Below, in pieces: positions 15,643 through 25,002 of a DNA stretch of 64,000 bases; positions within the stretch are counted from its first letter, which is position 1; each line of letters opens with the position of its first letter. Below the pieces are notes generated by a model. It was given only the letters and a program-made list of their open reading frames with translations. It was not told the origin of the DNA and made no database searches. A program made the translations under genes and the position numbers. Source of the stretch: Kitasatospora cineracea (GTDB taxonomy: Bacteria; Actinomycetota; Actinomycetes; Streptomycetales; Streptomycetaceae); contig NZ_RJVJ01000001.1 of NCBI RefSeq assembly GCF_003751605.1, positions 4,588,001 to 4,652,000 on the forward strand, in the 5' to 3' direction.

Positions 15643-15678
15643 TTGACTCGGCCCGACCGGCGGCGTACAGAGTGAGAC
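15643..15678 (+). promoter_or_regulatory. Vegetative promoter giving a leaderless mRNA
   Basis: TTGACT (15643-15648), 17-bp spacer, TACAGA (15666-15671). The ATG at 15679 lies 7 bases past the -10, where transcription should start, and no ribosome binding site is present. A leaderless transcript is the natural reading. Confidence 0.75.
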
Positions 15679-18162
15679 ATGCGCCCGGGTGTCCCGGCGG
15701 ACCCGTCCGGCCCGCCCCCACGGACCGACCCCGAAGCGGCGACGCGCCCCGACCCCCCGCGCGGCGACGCCCGCCCGCGCTGGGACGCGGCCGCCGAACC
15801 GCTGCTCGCCGACGGCCTGCTGCGCGCCGTCCGGTCCACCTCCGCGTACGGGGGCGTGCTCTACCTGCACTCCGCCGACCGCCGCTCGCTGGCCGTCGCC
15901 GCCGTCGTCGGCATCCCGCTCAGCCTGCTCGAACCGTTCCGGCGGATCGCCGTCGCCGCGCCCCTGCCGGTCGCCGACTCCTACCGCGGCGGCCGCACCA
16001 TCGTGCTCGCCGACGCCGACGACACCATGCGCCGCTACCCCCGGCTCGCCGTCGGACTCCCGTACGCGCACGCCTCCGCCACCACCCCTGTCACCGCCGG
16101 CGACCGGACCTTCGGCGTGATCGCCGTCTTCTGGCCCGCCGACGGCGGACACCCGCCCGCCGCCACCCGCCGCCAGCTGCGCACCGCCGGCAACCGTCTG
16201 GCCACCGGCCTGCTCCCGTACGGCGACCGGGTCGGCGGGGAGGGGCCGCCCGTGGTGGTGCCGCTGCCGGTGCCCGGCGGCGACGGCATCCGGCTCGGCT
16301 TCCTCGACTGGGACCTCGCCGACAACCGGCTCACCGTCGACGAACGGCTGCGCGAGATCCTCGGCACCGGCCCCTTCGACGGCCGCGGCGCAGCCCTGCT
16401 GGACCGGCTCGTCCCCGAGGACGTCGCCCCGCTGCGCGAAGCCGTCCGGCAGGCCGCCCGGCAGGGCCGCCCGTTCACCCACCGGGTCCGGCTGCGCGAC
16501 CCCGGCGGCGGCACCCGGCAGCTCGACCTGTCCGGACACCCCGTCCCCGACTCCGCCCGGCTGGTCGTCGCCGTGGCCGACGCCACCGCCGCCGAAGCCG
16601 CCACCGCCGCCGTGGAACGCCTGCGCGACGGCGTGTTCGCGCTCGACCCGGACGGCCGGCTCGGCTACGTCAACCGCAGCGCCGAGATGCTGCTGCACGC
16701 CACCCGCGCCGACCTGGTCGGCCGCCGCCCCTGGGACGTGCTGACCTGGCTCACCGACCCCGCCTACGAGGACCGCTACCGCTCCGCGATGCTCTCCCAG
16801 CAGCCCACCGCGTTCCTCGCCCGCCGCCCGCCCGGCCACTGGCTGGCCTTCTCGCTCTACCCCGACGCGCACGGCCTCACCGGCCGCATCGTGCCCGCCG
16901 CCCCCAGCGAGGACACCACCCTCCCCGAGGCCCCGCCCCCCACCCCCGCCTCCCTGGGCGGCGTCTACCACCTGCTGCAACTCGCCTCCGCGCTCACCGA
17001 GGCGGTCACCGTCCGGGAGGTCGCCGAGGCCGTCGTCGACCAGATCCTGCCCGGCTTCGGCGGCCAGGAGCTCGCCCTCTACCTGGCCCGCGGCGGCCGG
17101 ATGCACCTGGTCACCGAGAGCGGCTACCCCGAAGGCTTCCTCGACCCGTTCGAAGGCACCCCGATCCGGGCCCGGCTGCCCGGCACCGAGGTGTTCACCA
17201 CCGGCGCGCCGATCTTCTTCGAGTCCGCCCGCGAACTCTCCGCCGCCTACCCGGGCATCCCGCGCGACGAGATGGCCGCCTGGGCCTTCCTCCCGCTGAT
17301 CGCCTCCGGCCACCCCGTCGGCAGCCTCATCCTCGGCTTCGACCGCCCCCGGCCGTTCACCGCCGAGGACCGCTCCGTCCTCACCGCCCTCGGCGGCCTG
17401 ATCGCCCAGGCCCTCGAACGCGCCCGCCTCTACGACGCCGAGTCCGCCGTCGCCCGCGGCCTCCAGCAGGCCCTCCTCCCGCATCGACTGCCCGCCGTCC
17501 CCGGCCTCGACATCACCGCCCGCTACCTGCCCGGCACCCGCGGCATGGACATCGGCGGCGACTGGTACGACGTCCTGCCCACCCCCGACGGCGGCGTCGT
17601 CCTGATCATCGGCGACGTCGAGGGGCACAGCGTCAAAGCCGCCGCCCTCATGGGCCAACTCCGCAGCGCGGTACGGGCGTTCGCCAGCGGCGACGACCCG
17701 GTCGAGACCGTCGCCCGACGCACCAACCACCTCCTGGTCGACCTCGACGCCGGACTGCTCGCCTCCTGCTGCCTGCTGCGCCTGCACCCCGCCACCCGCA
17801 CCCTGCGCGCCGTCCGCGCCGGACACCCCCCGCCACTGCTGCGCGAGGCCGACGGCCGCACCACCGCCCTCGACCTGGACGGCGGCCCGCTGCTGGGCAT
17901 CGACCACGGGGTGGACTTCCCCGCCACCGAGACCCGGCTGCCGCCGGGGGCCACCCTCGTCCTCTACACCGACGGGCTGGTCGAGTCCGCCACCGCCACC
18001 ATCGCCGAGGGCATCGACCGCCTCCGCACCGCCCTCGCCCACGCCACCGCCCCCGCCCTCGAACCCCTCGCCGACTTCCTGCTCGGCCAGGCCCGGCACG
18101 ACGCCCACCGGGCGGACGACATCGCGGTGCTGATCGCGCGGCTGGCGGGGACGGGGAGTTAG
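15679..18162 (+). CDS. PAS/GAF-containing SpoIIE-type PP2C phosphatase
   Basis: An 827-residue sensor phosphatase. In order: an N-terminal GAF-like region (about 45-180), a PAS-like segment (~205-300, GFLDWDLADNRLTVDERLRE), a PAS domain (~313-400, DGVFALDPDGRLGYVNRSAE), a GAF domain (~434-590) and the SpoIIE PP2C phosphatase (~590-825). The phosphatase shows GLQQALLPHRLPAVPGLD, metal-binding DIGGDWYDV, LIIGDVEGHS and VLYTDGLVES, with a final RADDIAVL. Such proteins dephosphorylate anti-sigma-factor antagonists. No kinase domain or adjacent anti-sigma gene is seen, so its partner is elsewhere. Confidence 0.92.
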   Translation: MRPGVPADPSGPPPRTDPEAATRPDPPRGDARPRWDAAAEPLLADGLLRAVRSTSAYGGVLYLHSADRRSLAVAAVVGIPLSLLEPFRRIAVAAPLPVADSYRGGRTIVLADADDTMRRYPRLAVGLPYAHASATTPVTAGDRTFGVIAVFWPADGGHPPAATRRQLRTAGNRLATGLLPYGDRVGGEGPPVVVPLPVPGGDGIRLGFLDWDLADNRLTVDERLREILGTGPFDGRGAALLDRLVPEDVAPLREAVRQAARQGRPFTHRVRLRDPGGGTRQLDLSGHPVPDSARLVVAVADATAAEAATAAVERLRDGVFALDPDGRLGYVNRSAEMLLHATRADLVGRRPWDVLTWLTDPAYEDRYRSAMLSQQPTAFLARRPPGHWLAFSLYPDAHGLTGRIVPAAPSEDTTLPEAPPPTPASLGGVYHLLQLASALTEAVTVREVAEAVVDQILPGFGGQELALYLARGGRMHLVTESGYPEGFLDPFEGTPIRARLPGTEVFTTGAPIFFESARELSAAYPGIPRDEMAAWAFLPLIASGHPVGSLILGFDRPRPFTAEDRSVLTALGGLIAQALERARLYDAESAVARGLQQALLPHRLPAVPGLDITARYLPGTRGMDIGGDWYDVLPTPDGGVVLIIGDVEGHSVKAAALMGQLRSAVRAFASGDDPVETVARRTNHLLVDLDAGLLASCCLLRLHPATRTLRAVRAGHPPPLLREADGRTTALDLDGGPLLGIDHGVDFPATETRLPPGATLVLYTDGLVESATATIAEGIDRLRTALAHATAPALEPLADFLLGQARHDAHRADDIAVLIARLAGTGS

Positions 18163-18208
18163 GGGAGGAGGACGGGTGGGCCCGGGGTGGGGGCCGGGGT
18201 GGCGGGGG

Positions 18209-18871
18209 TCAGGTGGGCTGGACGAGGCGGTGGGTGTGGGCGAAGACCACGGCTTGGACGCGGTCGCGGAGGGCGAGTTTGTGGAGGACGCGGCCGAGGT
18301 GGGACTTCACGGTGGCTTCGGCGAGGTGGAGGGCGGCGGCGATCTCGGTGTTGGAGAGGCCGTGGCCGACGGCGACGAGGACCTCGCGCTCGCGGGTGCT
18401 GAGGCGGCCGAGGCGTTCGTGGTCGTCGGGGGTGCCGGTGGGGAGGAGGCGGGGGCGGAAGTCGTCCAGCAGGCGGCGGGTGACGCGGGGGGAGAGGGCC
18501 GCGTCGCCCGCGGCGACGTTGCGGATCGCGGTGAGGAGTTCCCCGGGCCGGGTGTTCTTCGGCAGGAAGCCCGAGGCACCGGCGGCGAGGGCGGCGAAGG
18601 CGTACTCGTCGAGGTCGAAGGTGGTGAGGACGAGCACCCGGGCGGACGGGGAGAGGCGGGTGATCTGCCGGGTCGCCTCGATCCCGTCGGTACCGGGCAT
18701 CCGGACGTCCATCAGGACGACGTCGGGGCGCAGTTCGCGGGCGAGGCGGACGGCCCGGTCGCCGTCCTCGGCCTCGCCGACCGGGGTCAGGTCGGGCTGG
18801 GCCGCCAGGATCGTGGTGAAGGCCATCCGGAGCAGCGCCTCGTCGTCGGCGATCAGGACCCTGACCGTCAT
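18209..18871 (-). CDS. NarL/LuxR-family response regulator
   Basis: A 220-residue regulator: REC domain with acidic pocket (LIADDEALLR), phospho-acceptor Asp in VVLMDVRMPGTDG, Thr/Lys at LTTFD and FLPKNTRPGE, then a LuxR-type helix-turn-helix (LSTREREVLVAVGHGLSNTE, IAAALHLAEATVKSHLGRVL). Its ATG overlaps the stop of the histidine kinase gene by four bases (ATGA), so the two form a coupled two-component operon. Targets unknown. Confidence 0.93.
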   Translation of the reverse strand: MTVRVLIADDEALLRMAFTTILAAQPDLTPVGEAEDGDRAVRLARELRPDVVLMDVRMPGTDGIEATRQITRLSPSARVLVLTTFDLDEYAFAALAAGASGFLPKNTRPGELLTAIRNVAAGDAALSPRVTRRLLDDFRPRLLPTGTPDDHERLGRLSTREREVLVAVGHGLSNTEIAAALHLAEATVKSHLGRVLHKLALRDRVQAVVFAHTHRLVQPT

Positions 18872-20088
18872 GCGGACGCCGCCGGACCGCCGCCGGGCCG
18901 CAGGCGGGCGCGGACGGCCCAGCCGCCGTCCGGGAGCGGGCCGGCCGACAGGGTGCCGCCGTGGGCGGCGGCGCGTTCGCGCATGCCGGGGATGCCCTGG
19001 CCGGAGGCGGCGGCGGGGCGCGGGGCGGGGTTGTCGTCGGTGACGTCCACGGTGACGGCGGCGGGTGCGCAGTCGATCCGGACCTCGGCGCGGGTGCCGG
19101 CGGGGGCGTGTTTGAGGGTGTTGGTCAGGGCCTCCTGCACCAGGCGGTGGACGGTCAGTTGGACGGTGGCGGGCAGGCGGTCGGGTTCGCCGCGGACGTC
19201 GAGGCGGACGGGCAGCCCGGCGGCGCGCATCCGGTCGGCCAGCGGCTCCAACTCGGCGATGCCGGGCAGCGGGTGGCGCTGCGGGTCCGGTTCGCCGGCG
19301 CGCAGCAGGCCGAGGGGCCGCCGCAGGTCGGTCAGGGCCTGCCGGCCGGTCTCGGCGGCCCGCAGCAGTGCGGCGGTGGCCTGCTCGGGGGCCCGGTGCC
19401 GGACGTGCACGGCGGCGTCGGTGAGCGCGACCATCACGGACAGGTGGTGGCCGACGATGTCGTGCACCTCCCGGGCGATCCGGGCCCGCTCCTCGGCGAC
19501 GGCCAACCGCTCGCGCTGCTCCTGCTGCCGGGCCAGGTGCGCGGCCCGTTCCGCCAGCACCGCGAGGTGGGCGCGGGTGGTGCGGGCGTGCGCGCCCAGG
19601 GTGGCGGCGGTGACGGCCGTCGCGGCCAGGGCGACGAAGGGGGCGGCGAACGCGCCGTCCGTCGACCAGCGCAGGCAGGCCGCCAGGGCGCCGCCCGCCA
19701 CGACGGCGCAGGCGGCGAGCGTCCCGCGCCGCCCGGTGTGCGCGGCCACCGTGTACAGGGCCACCAACAGGGCGACGTCCGCGGGCAGTTGGACGTCCGC
19801 CAGCCACTGGAGGAGGGCCGCGGCGGCCACCGTGCCGAACACCGGGTACGGGGCCCGGTGCCGCCAGGCCAGCGGCAGCACCAGGGCGGTGGTGAGGGCG
19901 GCGGCCAGGGGAAGGTCCGACGACCGGGCGGTGCCCGCGAGGTGCAGCAGGAGCAGCGGCAGCAGCAGCGCCACCGGCAGTGCCTCCCGGGCGGCGGGCG
20001 GCAGCCGGTGGAGGGGCGGGCGGAGGGGCAGGTGGAGCCGGCGGAGCCCCGGGTGGGCCTCCTCGGGTCGGGCGGCCGCCTCGGTCAT
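18868..20088 (-). CDS. NarX-type sensor histidine kinase
   Basis: A 406-residue membrane kinase. The first ~170 residues hold several hydrophobic segments (ALPVALLLPLLLLHLAG onward), then a coiled linker. HisKA_3 follows, with the phospho-His in IAREVHDIVGHHLSVMVALT. The HATPase_c domain carries VQEALTNTLKHAPAG (N box) and SGQGIPGMRERAAAHGGTL (G box). It would phosphorylate the regulator encoded just downstream. The signal is unknown, and most of the sensing part lies within the membrane. Confidence 0.92.
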   Translation of the reverse strand: MTEAAARPEEAHPGLRRLHLPLRPPLHRLPPAAREALPVALLLPLLLLHLAGTARSSDLPLAAALTTALVLPLAWRHRAPYPVFGTVAAAALLQWLADVQLPADVALLVALYTVAAHTGRRGTLAACAVVAGGALAACLRWSTDGAFAAPFVALAATAVTAATLGAHARTTRAHLAVLAERAAHLARQQEQRERLAVAEERARIAREVHDIVGHHLSVMVALTDAAVHVRHRAPEQATAALLRAAETGRQALTDLRRPLGLLRAGEPDPQRHPLPGIAELEPLADRMRAAGLPVRLDVRGEPDRLPATVQLTVHRLVQEALTNTLKHAPAGTRAEVRIDCAPAAVTVDVTDDNPAPRPAAASGQGIPGMRERAAAHGGTLSAGPLPDGGWAVRARLRPGGGPAASA

Positions 20089-20352
20089 CGGGTGTTCCTG
20101 TCGCTCGGTGGGCGCGGTGGTGAGGGGGAACTGGGCGTTCCGGTGCTGCCACGCTAGGCGGCGGGGGCGGCCGTGCGCATGAGCCCGCCGTCGGAGGGCG
20201 GCGGGTCCGGGTACGACCGGAGGAGGAGGGGCGGTACCTCCCGGGGTCGCAACGGGACCGGCCGACCGGGGGGTTCGGGTGCGACCGGGGTGGCGGTGGC
20301 CGGCGACCGGGGGTGGATGCGGCGGGGGGCGCGCCGCTTCGAGGATGGCGGC

Positions 20353-21813
20353 GTGACCGAGACCATCGCGGGGCTGTTCCTGTCCCTTCCGGAGTTCCTT
20401 GTCGTCCTGGCCGCCGCCGCGCTGGTGGCGGCGCGCTGGCTTCCCGCCGCCGCCCGGCCGCGCGGCCGGGCCGTGGCGGTGGCGGCGTTCGTGCCGTCCG
20501 CGGCGGTGCTGGGCGTGCTGGGGGTGCGCTGGCAGCTGCTGCCGGTGCTGGCGGGCGGGGCGGTGGCGCTGCCGTTCGCGGCGGCGCCCCTGCTTCGAGG
20601 GCTGCGGCGGGGTCCGGGCGGGCCGGGGTGGCGGGCCCGGTGGTGGCTGGCGCTGCCGGGGTCGGCGGCCGCTCTGGGGCTGGTGGCGGCGGGTCCGTTG
20701 GCGGCGTGGGCGTTCCCGGTGCCGGTGTTCCCGGTGCCGTCGGGTCCGTACCCGGTCGGGACCAGGGTGGTGCAGTGGACCGACCCGGACCGGCCGGAGA
20801 CCTTCACCGCCGACCCGGACGACCGGCGGACCGTCGTCGTCCAGCTCTGGTACCCGGCGGGGGCGAGCCCGGCGGGCGCGCCGCGGGCCCCGTACCTGGG
20901 GCGGACGGAGCAGGAGGCGCGCACCGTCGCCGGGGCGCTGGCGGGCGGGGCCGGCCTGCCCGGGTTCCTGTTCGACGGGGCGGCGCGGGCCCGTTCCCGG
21001 GCGGTGGCCGGGGCGCCGGTGGCCGGCGGGGGCGGGCGGTTCCCGGTGGTGCTGTTCTCGCCGGGATCGGGCGGGGCGCGCACCCAGAACACCGCCTGGG
21101 CCGAGGAGTTGGCCGCCCACGGGTACGTGGTGGCCGCGCTCGACCACCCGTACGACTGCGCGGCCGTGGTCCTGGACGACGGCCGGACGGTCCGGTCCGC
21201 GACCGCCTCCAGCGGCGACCGGGACCGGGACGAGCAGCTCGCGGCCGACTGGACGCAGGTCCGGGCCGCGGACCTGCGCTTCGCCCTGACCCGGCTGGCG
21301 GACCTGGGCCGGGCCGGGGGCGGCGACCCGCTGGCCGGACGGCTGGACACCGGCCGGGCCGCGGTGGCCGGGCACTCGATGGGCGGGGCCGCCGCGCTCC
21401 AGGCGGCCCGGCAGGACGCCCGGTTCGCCGCGGCCGTCGACCTGGACGGCTTCCCGCACGGCCCCGCCACGCCCGCCCTGCACCAGCCGGTGCTGGCGCT
21501 CACCCAGGCCGTCACCCCGGCCACCGACCCGCGCTACCTGCCCCGCCTCACCGAGGCGCTCGCGGCCGACACCGCGACCAGCTACCGGCTGACCGTCCCC
21601 GGCGCCGCCCACCTCACCTTCACCGACGCCCCGCTCTACCTGCCGCCGCTGCCCTCGGTCACCGGCACCCTGGGCCGCACCGGGAGCCCGCGGATGCTCG
21701 CCGAGACCACCCTGGCCTTCCTGGACGCCGTCCTGCGGCAGACCCCCGGCGACCCGGCCGCCGCGCTGGCGGCCCACGGGAGCCTCACCGTCCACCGCCC
21801 GGACGGCAGTTGA
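20353..21813 (+). CDS. Membrane-anchored alpha/beta hydrolase (PAF-acetylhydrolase-like)
   Basis: A 486-residue protein with three or four N-terminal hydrophobic helices (LSLPEFLVVLAAAALVAA onward, to about residue 135) and a C-terminal alpha/beta hydrolase. The catalytic part resembles isoform II platelet-activating-factor acetylhydrolases: VVQLWYPAG, the oxyanion region VVLFSPGSGGAR, EELAAHGYVVAALDHPYD, the nucleophile elbow VAGHSMGGAAALQA with its Ser, a later Asp (VDLDGFPHG) and a His in PGAAHLTFTD. GTG start at 20353. Substrate unknown. It is divergent from the two-component operon, with 264 bp between. Confidence 0.85.
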   Translation: MTETIAGLFLSLPEFLVVLAAAALVAARWLPAAARPRGRAVAVAAFVPSAAVLGVLGVRWQLLPVLAGGAVALPFAAAPLLRGLRRGPGGPGWRARWWLALPGSAAALGLVAAGPLAAWAFPVPVFPVPSGPYPVGTRVVQWTDPDRPETFTADPDDRRTVVVQLWYPAGASPAGAPRAPYLGRTEQEARTVAGALAGGAGLPGFLFDGAARARSRAVAGAPVAGGGGRFPVVLFSPGSGGARTQNTAWAEELAAHGYVVAALDHPYDCAAVVLDDGRTVRSATASSGDRDRDEQLAADWTQVRAADLRFALTRLADLGRAGGGDPLAGRLDTGRAAVAGHSMGGAAALQAARQDARFAAAVDLDGFPHGPATPALHQPVLALTQAVTPATDPRYLPRLTEALAADTATSYRLTVPGAAHLTFTDAPLYLPPLPSVTGTLGRTGSPRMLAETTLAFLDAVLRQTPGDPAAALAAHGSLTVHRPDGS

Positions 21814-21868
21814 CGAGGCCGCCGGAAGGACCTGCTGCTCGGCGGGCAGGGCTGCTCGGTGGGCGGGG

Positions 21869-22294
21869 CTACTCGGCGGGCAGGGCGGTCGCGGCGCGGT
21901 GGATCTTGGCGAGGGCGGACAGCAGGTGGCGGCGCTCGGTCGCGGTGAGGCCGGCGGTGACCTGCTCCTCGAGGCGGCGGCGTTCGGCCTCGACCGGCTG
22001 CTGGAGGGCGCGGCCGGTGTCGGTGAGCCAGAGGCGGACCAGGCGCTGGTCGCGGTCGTCGCGGGCGCGGGTGAGCAGGCCCGCGGTGGCCATCCGGGTG
22101 GCCATCTTGACGACGGTGGGGGTGGTGACCTCCAGGGCGGCCGCGATCTCGCCGGGGGTGCGGCCGTCCTGTTCCCAGAGGGCGGCGAGCAGCAGGTTCT
22201 GGCCGAGGTGCAGGCCGTGGCGGCGCATGCCGGCGTCGGCGGCGGCCCGCAGCGCCTTCGAGGTCTTGCCGTGCAGGTCGAGGAAGTCGGGCAT
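21869..22294 (-). CDS. MarR-family transcriptional regulator
   Basis: A 141-residue winged-helix regulator: LGQNLLLAALWEQDGRTPGE leads to the DNA-binding part IAAALEVTTPTVVKMATRMA and the wing TRARDDRDQRLVRLWLTDTG. It is divergent from the NmrA-like gene and is probably its repressor through sites in the 105-bp spacer. The ligand is unknown. Confidence 0.92.
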   Translation of the reverse strand: MPDFLDLHGKTSKALRAAADAGMRRHGLHLGQNLLLAALWEQDGRTPGEIAAALEVTTPTVVKMATRMATAGLLTRARDDRDQRLVRLWLTDTGRALQQPVEAERRRLEEQVTAGLTATERRHLLSALAKIHRAATALPAE

Positions 22295-22325
22295 GGCGGG
22301 TCTCCGGTCGGTGCCAGCAGGTCGA

Positions 22326-22382
22326 TTGACGGCTAATCAGTTACCGGCTAGCGTCCCGTCCGGGAAATCAGTAGACGGCTAA
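22326..22382 (+). promoter_or_regulatory. NmrA-gene promoter overlapped by three GRCGGCTAR repeats
   Basis: TTGACG (22326-22331), 17 bp, TAGCGT (22349-22354) is a near-ideal promoter. GACGGCTAA at 22328-22336 and 22374-22382 and ACCGGCTAG at 22343-22351 form three spaced direct copies across the -35, the -10 and the start region, a probable MarR operator. Confidence 0.7.
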
Positions 22383-22399
22383 CGGCTTCTGGGGGAACG

Positions 22400-23248
22400 A
22401 TGATACTGGTCACCGGTGCGACGGGGAACGTCGGCCGCGAACTCGTCCGCGCGCTCGACGCGAAGGGCGCCCGGATCCGCGTCCTGGTGCGCGACCCGGC
22501 CCGGGCCGCCGCCCTGCCCGCCCGGATCGAACGCGCCGTCGGCGACCTCGGCGAACCCGCCACCCTGGCCCCGGCGTTCGCGGGCGTCGAACGGCTCTTC
22601 CTGCTCACCCCCGGCCTCGGCGCCACCCACACCGCCCACGCCGTCGCCGCCGCCCGGGCCGCCGGGGTGCGGCACCTGGTGCACCTGTCCTCGGCCAACG
22701 TGCTCGGCGACCCGGTGCCCGCGATGGGCCGCTGGCACCACGAACGGGAGGAGGCCGTCCGCGGCAGCGGCATCCCGTACACGGTCCTGCGGCCCGGCGG
22801 CTTCATGACCAACGCCCTCGAATGGGCCGACACCGTCCGCACCGACGGCTACGTCCTCGACCCGGTCGGCCCCGGCCGCCTGGCCCCGATCGACCCCGCC
22901 GACATCGCCGACGTCGCCGCCCTCGCCCTCACCGGGGACGGCCACCGGGGCGAGCACTACGCGCTCACCGGCGGCGAGGCGCTCACCGTCGCCGAACAGG
23001 TCGCCCTGCTCGCCGCCGCCACCGGCCGCCCGATCGAGGTCCGCCCCGCCGCCACCCCCGCCGAGGCCGTCCGGGCCCGCTTCCCCGCCGGAGCCCCCGC
23101 CGCCCTCGCCGAGGCGGTCACCGAAGCCTTCGCCCTGCTGCGCGCCGACACCACCGGCTTCCGCACCGACACCGTCGCCCGCCTGCTCGGCCGCCCGCCC
23201 CGCACCTTCGCCGACTGGTGCGCCCGGCACGCCGACGCCTTCCGCTGA
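22400..23248 (+). CDS. NmrA-like NAD(P)-binding atypical SDR
   Basis: A 282-residue Rossmann protein beginning at the first strand, MILVTGATGNVGRELVRALD, with the atypical-SDR glycine motif GxxGxxG. It lacks the classical YxxxK pair, and has HLVHLSSANVLGDP followed by YTVLRPGGFMTNALEWADT. This is the NmrA/QOR2-like group of redox-sensing proteins or quinone reductases. It is regulated by the divergent MarR gene, as is common for quinone or electrophile detoxification units. That role is an inference. Confidence 0.88.
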   Translation: MILVTGATGNVGRELVRALDAKGARIRVLVRDPARAAALPARIERAVGDLGEPATLAPAFAGVERLFLLTPGLGATHTAHAVAAARAAGVRHLVHLSSANVLGDPVPAMGRWHHEREEAVRGSGIPYTVLRPGGFMTNALEWADTVRTDGYVLDPVGPGRLAPIDPADIADVAALALTGDGHRGEHYALTGGEALTVAEQVALLAAATGRPIEVRPAATPAEAVRARFPAGAPAALAEAVTEAFALLRADTTGFRTDTVARLLGRPPRTFADWCARHADAFR

Positions 23249-23386
23249 GCCGGGGCCCGGCGGCCGCCCGGCGGCCCGGTGGCCCGGCTGCGCCCGGTCG
23301 CTCCGACGGGGCAGCGACGATGGTCGGGGCGCGGCGTCGACTTTCGGCGGCATCGGGGCGGGAGCGGGGCTGGCTAGGGTCGGGGG

Positions 23387-24970
23387 GTGCTGATGCGGAT
23401 GCGGGCGTGGATCGGGCGGGCGTTCCCCGGGCCCTGGCGGTGGAAGCTGGCGGTCCGGGAGGTGCTGGGCGGGCTGCTGGTGTGCGGGCTCGCGGCGCTG
23501 TTCCAGGCGGGGGACAGCGGCGGGTGGCCGTCCGGGCTGGTGGTGGGGGCGTGCGCGGTGCTGTTCGCGCTGCGGCGGGGGCTGCCCGGGCCGGTGCTGG
23601 TGGTGTCGGCGGCCGGGGTGGGCGGGCCGGCCGGGTTCCTGCCGGTGCTGGTCGTCGCCGGGTACTCGGCCGGGCGCCGGATCAGCCGGCCCTGGCGGAC
23701 CCCGGCGGTGCTGGGGCTCGGCTTCCTGGCCACCGTCGGCGTCGGCCTGCTGCAGAACGGGCGCGACCACTTCCCGCTGCCCGTCCTGCTCGGCCTGTGC
23801 GTCGCCGGGTACCTGCTGACCGGCGTGCTGCCCGCCGTCATCGGCCGCTACCGGGCCCAGCGCGTCGCGCTGCTCGACAGCCTGCGCGAACGCAACACCC
23901 AACTGCTCCGCGAACGCGTGATGATCGCCCGCCAGGCCCGGCTGCGCGAACGCCACCGGATCGCCCAGGACATGCACGACAGCCTCGGTCACCAACTCGC
24001 CCTGATCGCCGTGCACACCGGTGCCCTGGAGGTCGACCGCACCCTCGGCGAGCAGCAGCGCGAGGCCGTCGCCGTGCTGCGCCAGGCCGCCACCGGCGCG
24101 ATGCGCGAACTGCGCGAGGTGGTCGGCCTGCTGCGCGAGGACACCGCGACCGCCCCCGGCGGCGTCGACGCCATCGACCGGCTGGCCGAGACCTCCCGCG
24201 CGGCCGGCGCCCGGATCGAACTGCGCCACCTCGGCACGCCCCGCCCGCTCCCCGCGCCCACCGGCCACGCCGCGTACCGGATCGCCCAGGAGGGCCTGAC
24301 CAACGCGCACAAGCACGCCCCGGGCACGGCGATCGAACTGACCGTGCGCTACGAGCCGGACACCCTGGTGGTGGAGGTGGTCAACGGCCCCGGCGGCGAC
24401 GGCACCGCGGCGGTCTCCGGCGGCCAGGGCCTGACCGGGCTGCGCGAACGCGCCCGGCTGCTCGGCGGCATGGTGCACAGCGGGCCGCTGCCGGACGGCG
24501 GCTTCCGGCTGGCCGGGATGCTGCCCTACACCGCCGAGGGGGCCCGCGCCGCCCTCCCCGACGACGAGGAACTCGCCCTGCTCGCCGGGGAGTTGGTCGA
24601 ACCGGAGAAGCGCCGCCGGAGCCCCGCGGTGGGCTGCGCGCTCGGCGCGCTCGCGGTGCTCGGGGTGGTGGCCGCGGTCGCCGCGCTCGGCGCCATCATG
24701 TTCGTCAGCTCGCTGCGGGACGCCACCGTCCCCACCCGGCTCTACGACGCCGTCGAGGTCGGCCAGAGCGAGCAGTCCGTCAACGAACGGCTGCCGGTCG
24801 GCAGCGAGTTCCTCACCCAGGACTTCCGCAGGATCGGCCCGCCGCTGCCCGAGGGCGCGCACTGCCGCTGGTTCGCCGGGGACCGGGAGGGCGACGACCA
24901 GGACGTGGTGCGGTTCTGCTTCAAGGACGGCCTGCTGGTCGAGAAGCAGCACTTCCATGGCAAGGTGTGA
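23387..24970 (+). CDS. Sensor histidine kinase with an extra C-terminal membrane anchor and outside domain
   Basis: A 527-residue kinase. Four or five hydrophobic segments (to ~residue 160) precede a HisKA_3 domain with phospho-His in IAQDMHDSLGHQLALIAVHT and a HATPase (AQEGLTNAHKHAPGT; GGQGLTGLRERARLLGG). Unusually, after the ATPase a further transmembrane helix follows (VGCALGALAVLGVVAAVAAL). Then come ~85 residues (VEVGQSEQSVNERLPVGSEF, HCRWFAGDREGDDQDVVRFC) that should lie outside the cell and resemble a SmpA-type fold with two Cys. TAGGGT ends 6 bases before the GTG, suggesting a leaderless mRNA. Coupled with the regulator at 25003. Confidence 0.9.
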   Translation: MLMRMRAWIGRAFPGPWRWKLAVREVLGGLLVCGLAALFQAGDSGGWPSGLVVGACAVLFALRRGLPGPVLVVSAAGVGGPAGFLPVLVVAGYSAGRRISRPWRTPAVLGLGFLATVGVGLLQNGRDHFPLPVLLGLCVAGYLLTGVLPAVIGRYRAQRVALLDSLRERNTQLLRERVMIARQARLRERHRIAQDMHDSLGHQLALIAVHTGALEVDRTLGEQQREAVAVLRQAATGAMRELREVVGLLREDTATAPGGVDAIDRLAETSRAAGARIELRHLGTPRPLPAPTGHAAYRIAQEGLTNAHKHAPGTAIELTVRYEPDTLVVEVVNGPGGDGTAAVSGGQGLTGLRERARLLGGMVHSGPLPDGGFRLAGMLPYTAEGARAALPDDEELALLAGELVEPEKRRRSPAVGCALGALAVLGVVAAVAALGAIMFVSSLRDATVPTRLYDAVEVGQSEQSVNERLPVGSEFLTQDFRRIGPPLPEGAHCRWFAGDREGDDQDVVRFCFKDGLLVEKQHFHGKV

Positions 24971-25002
24971 GCAGGCCGAAGAGCAGCAGAGGAAGGTGCC
25001 CG

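Noticed and set aside
15613..18108. An 831-codon minus-strand frame opposite the SpoIIE gene
   Set aside because: Low-complexity Gly/Val/Ala/Glu translation; the plus strand encodes GAF, PAS and PP2C motifs over the same DNA.
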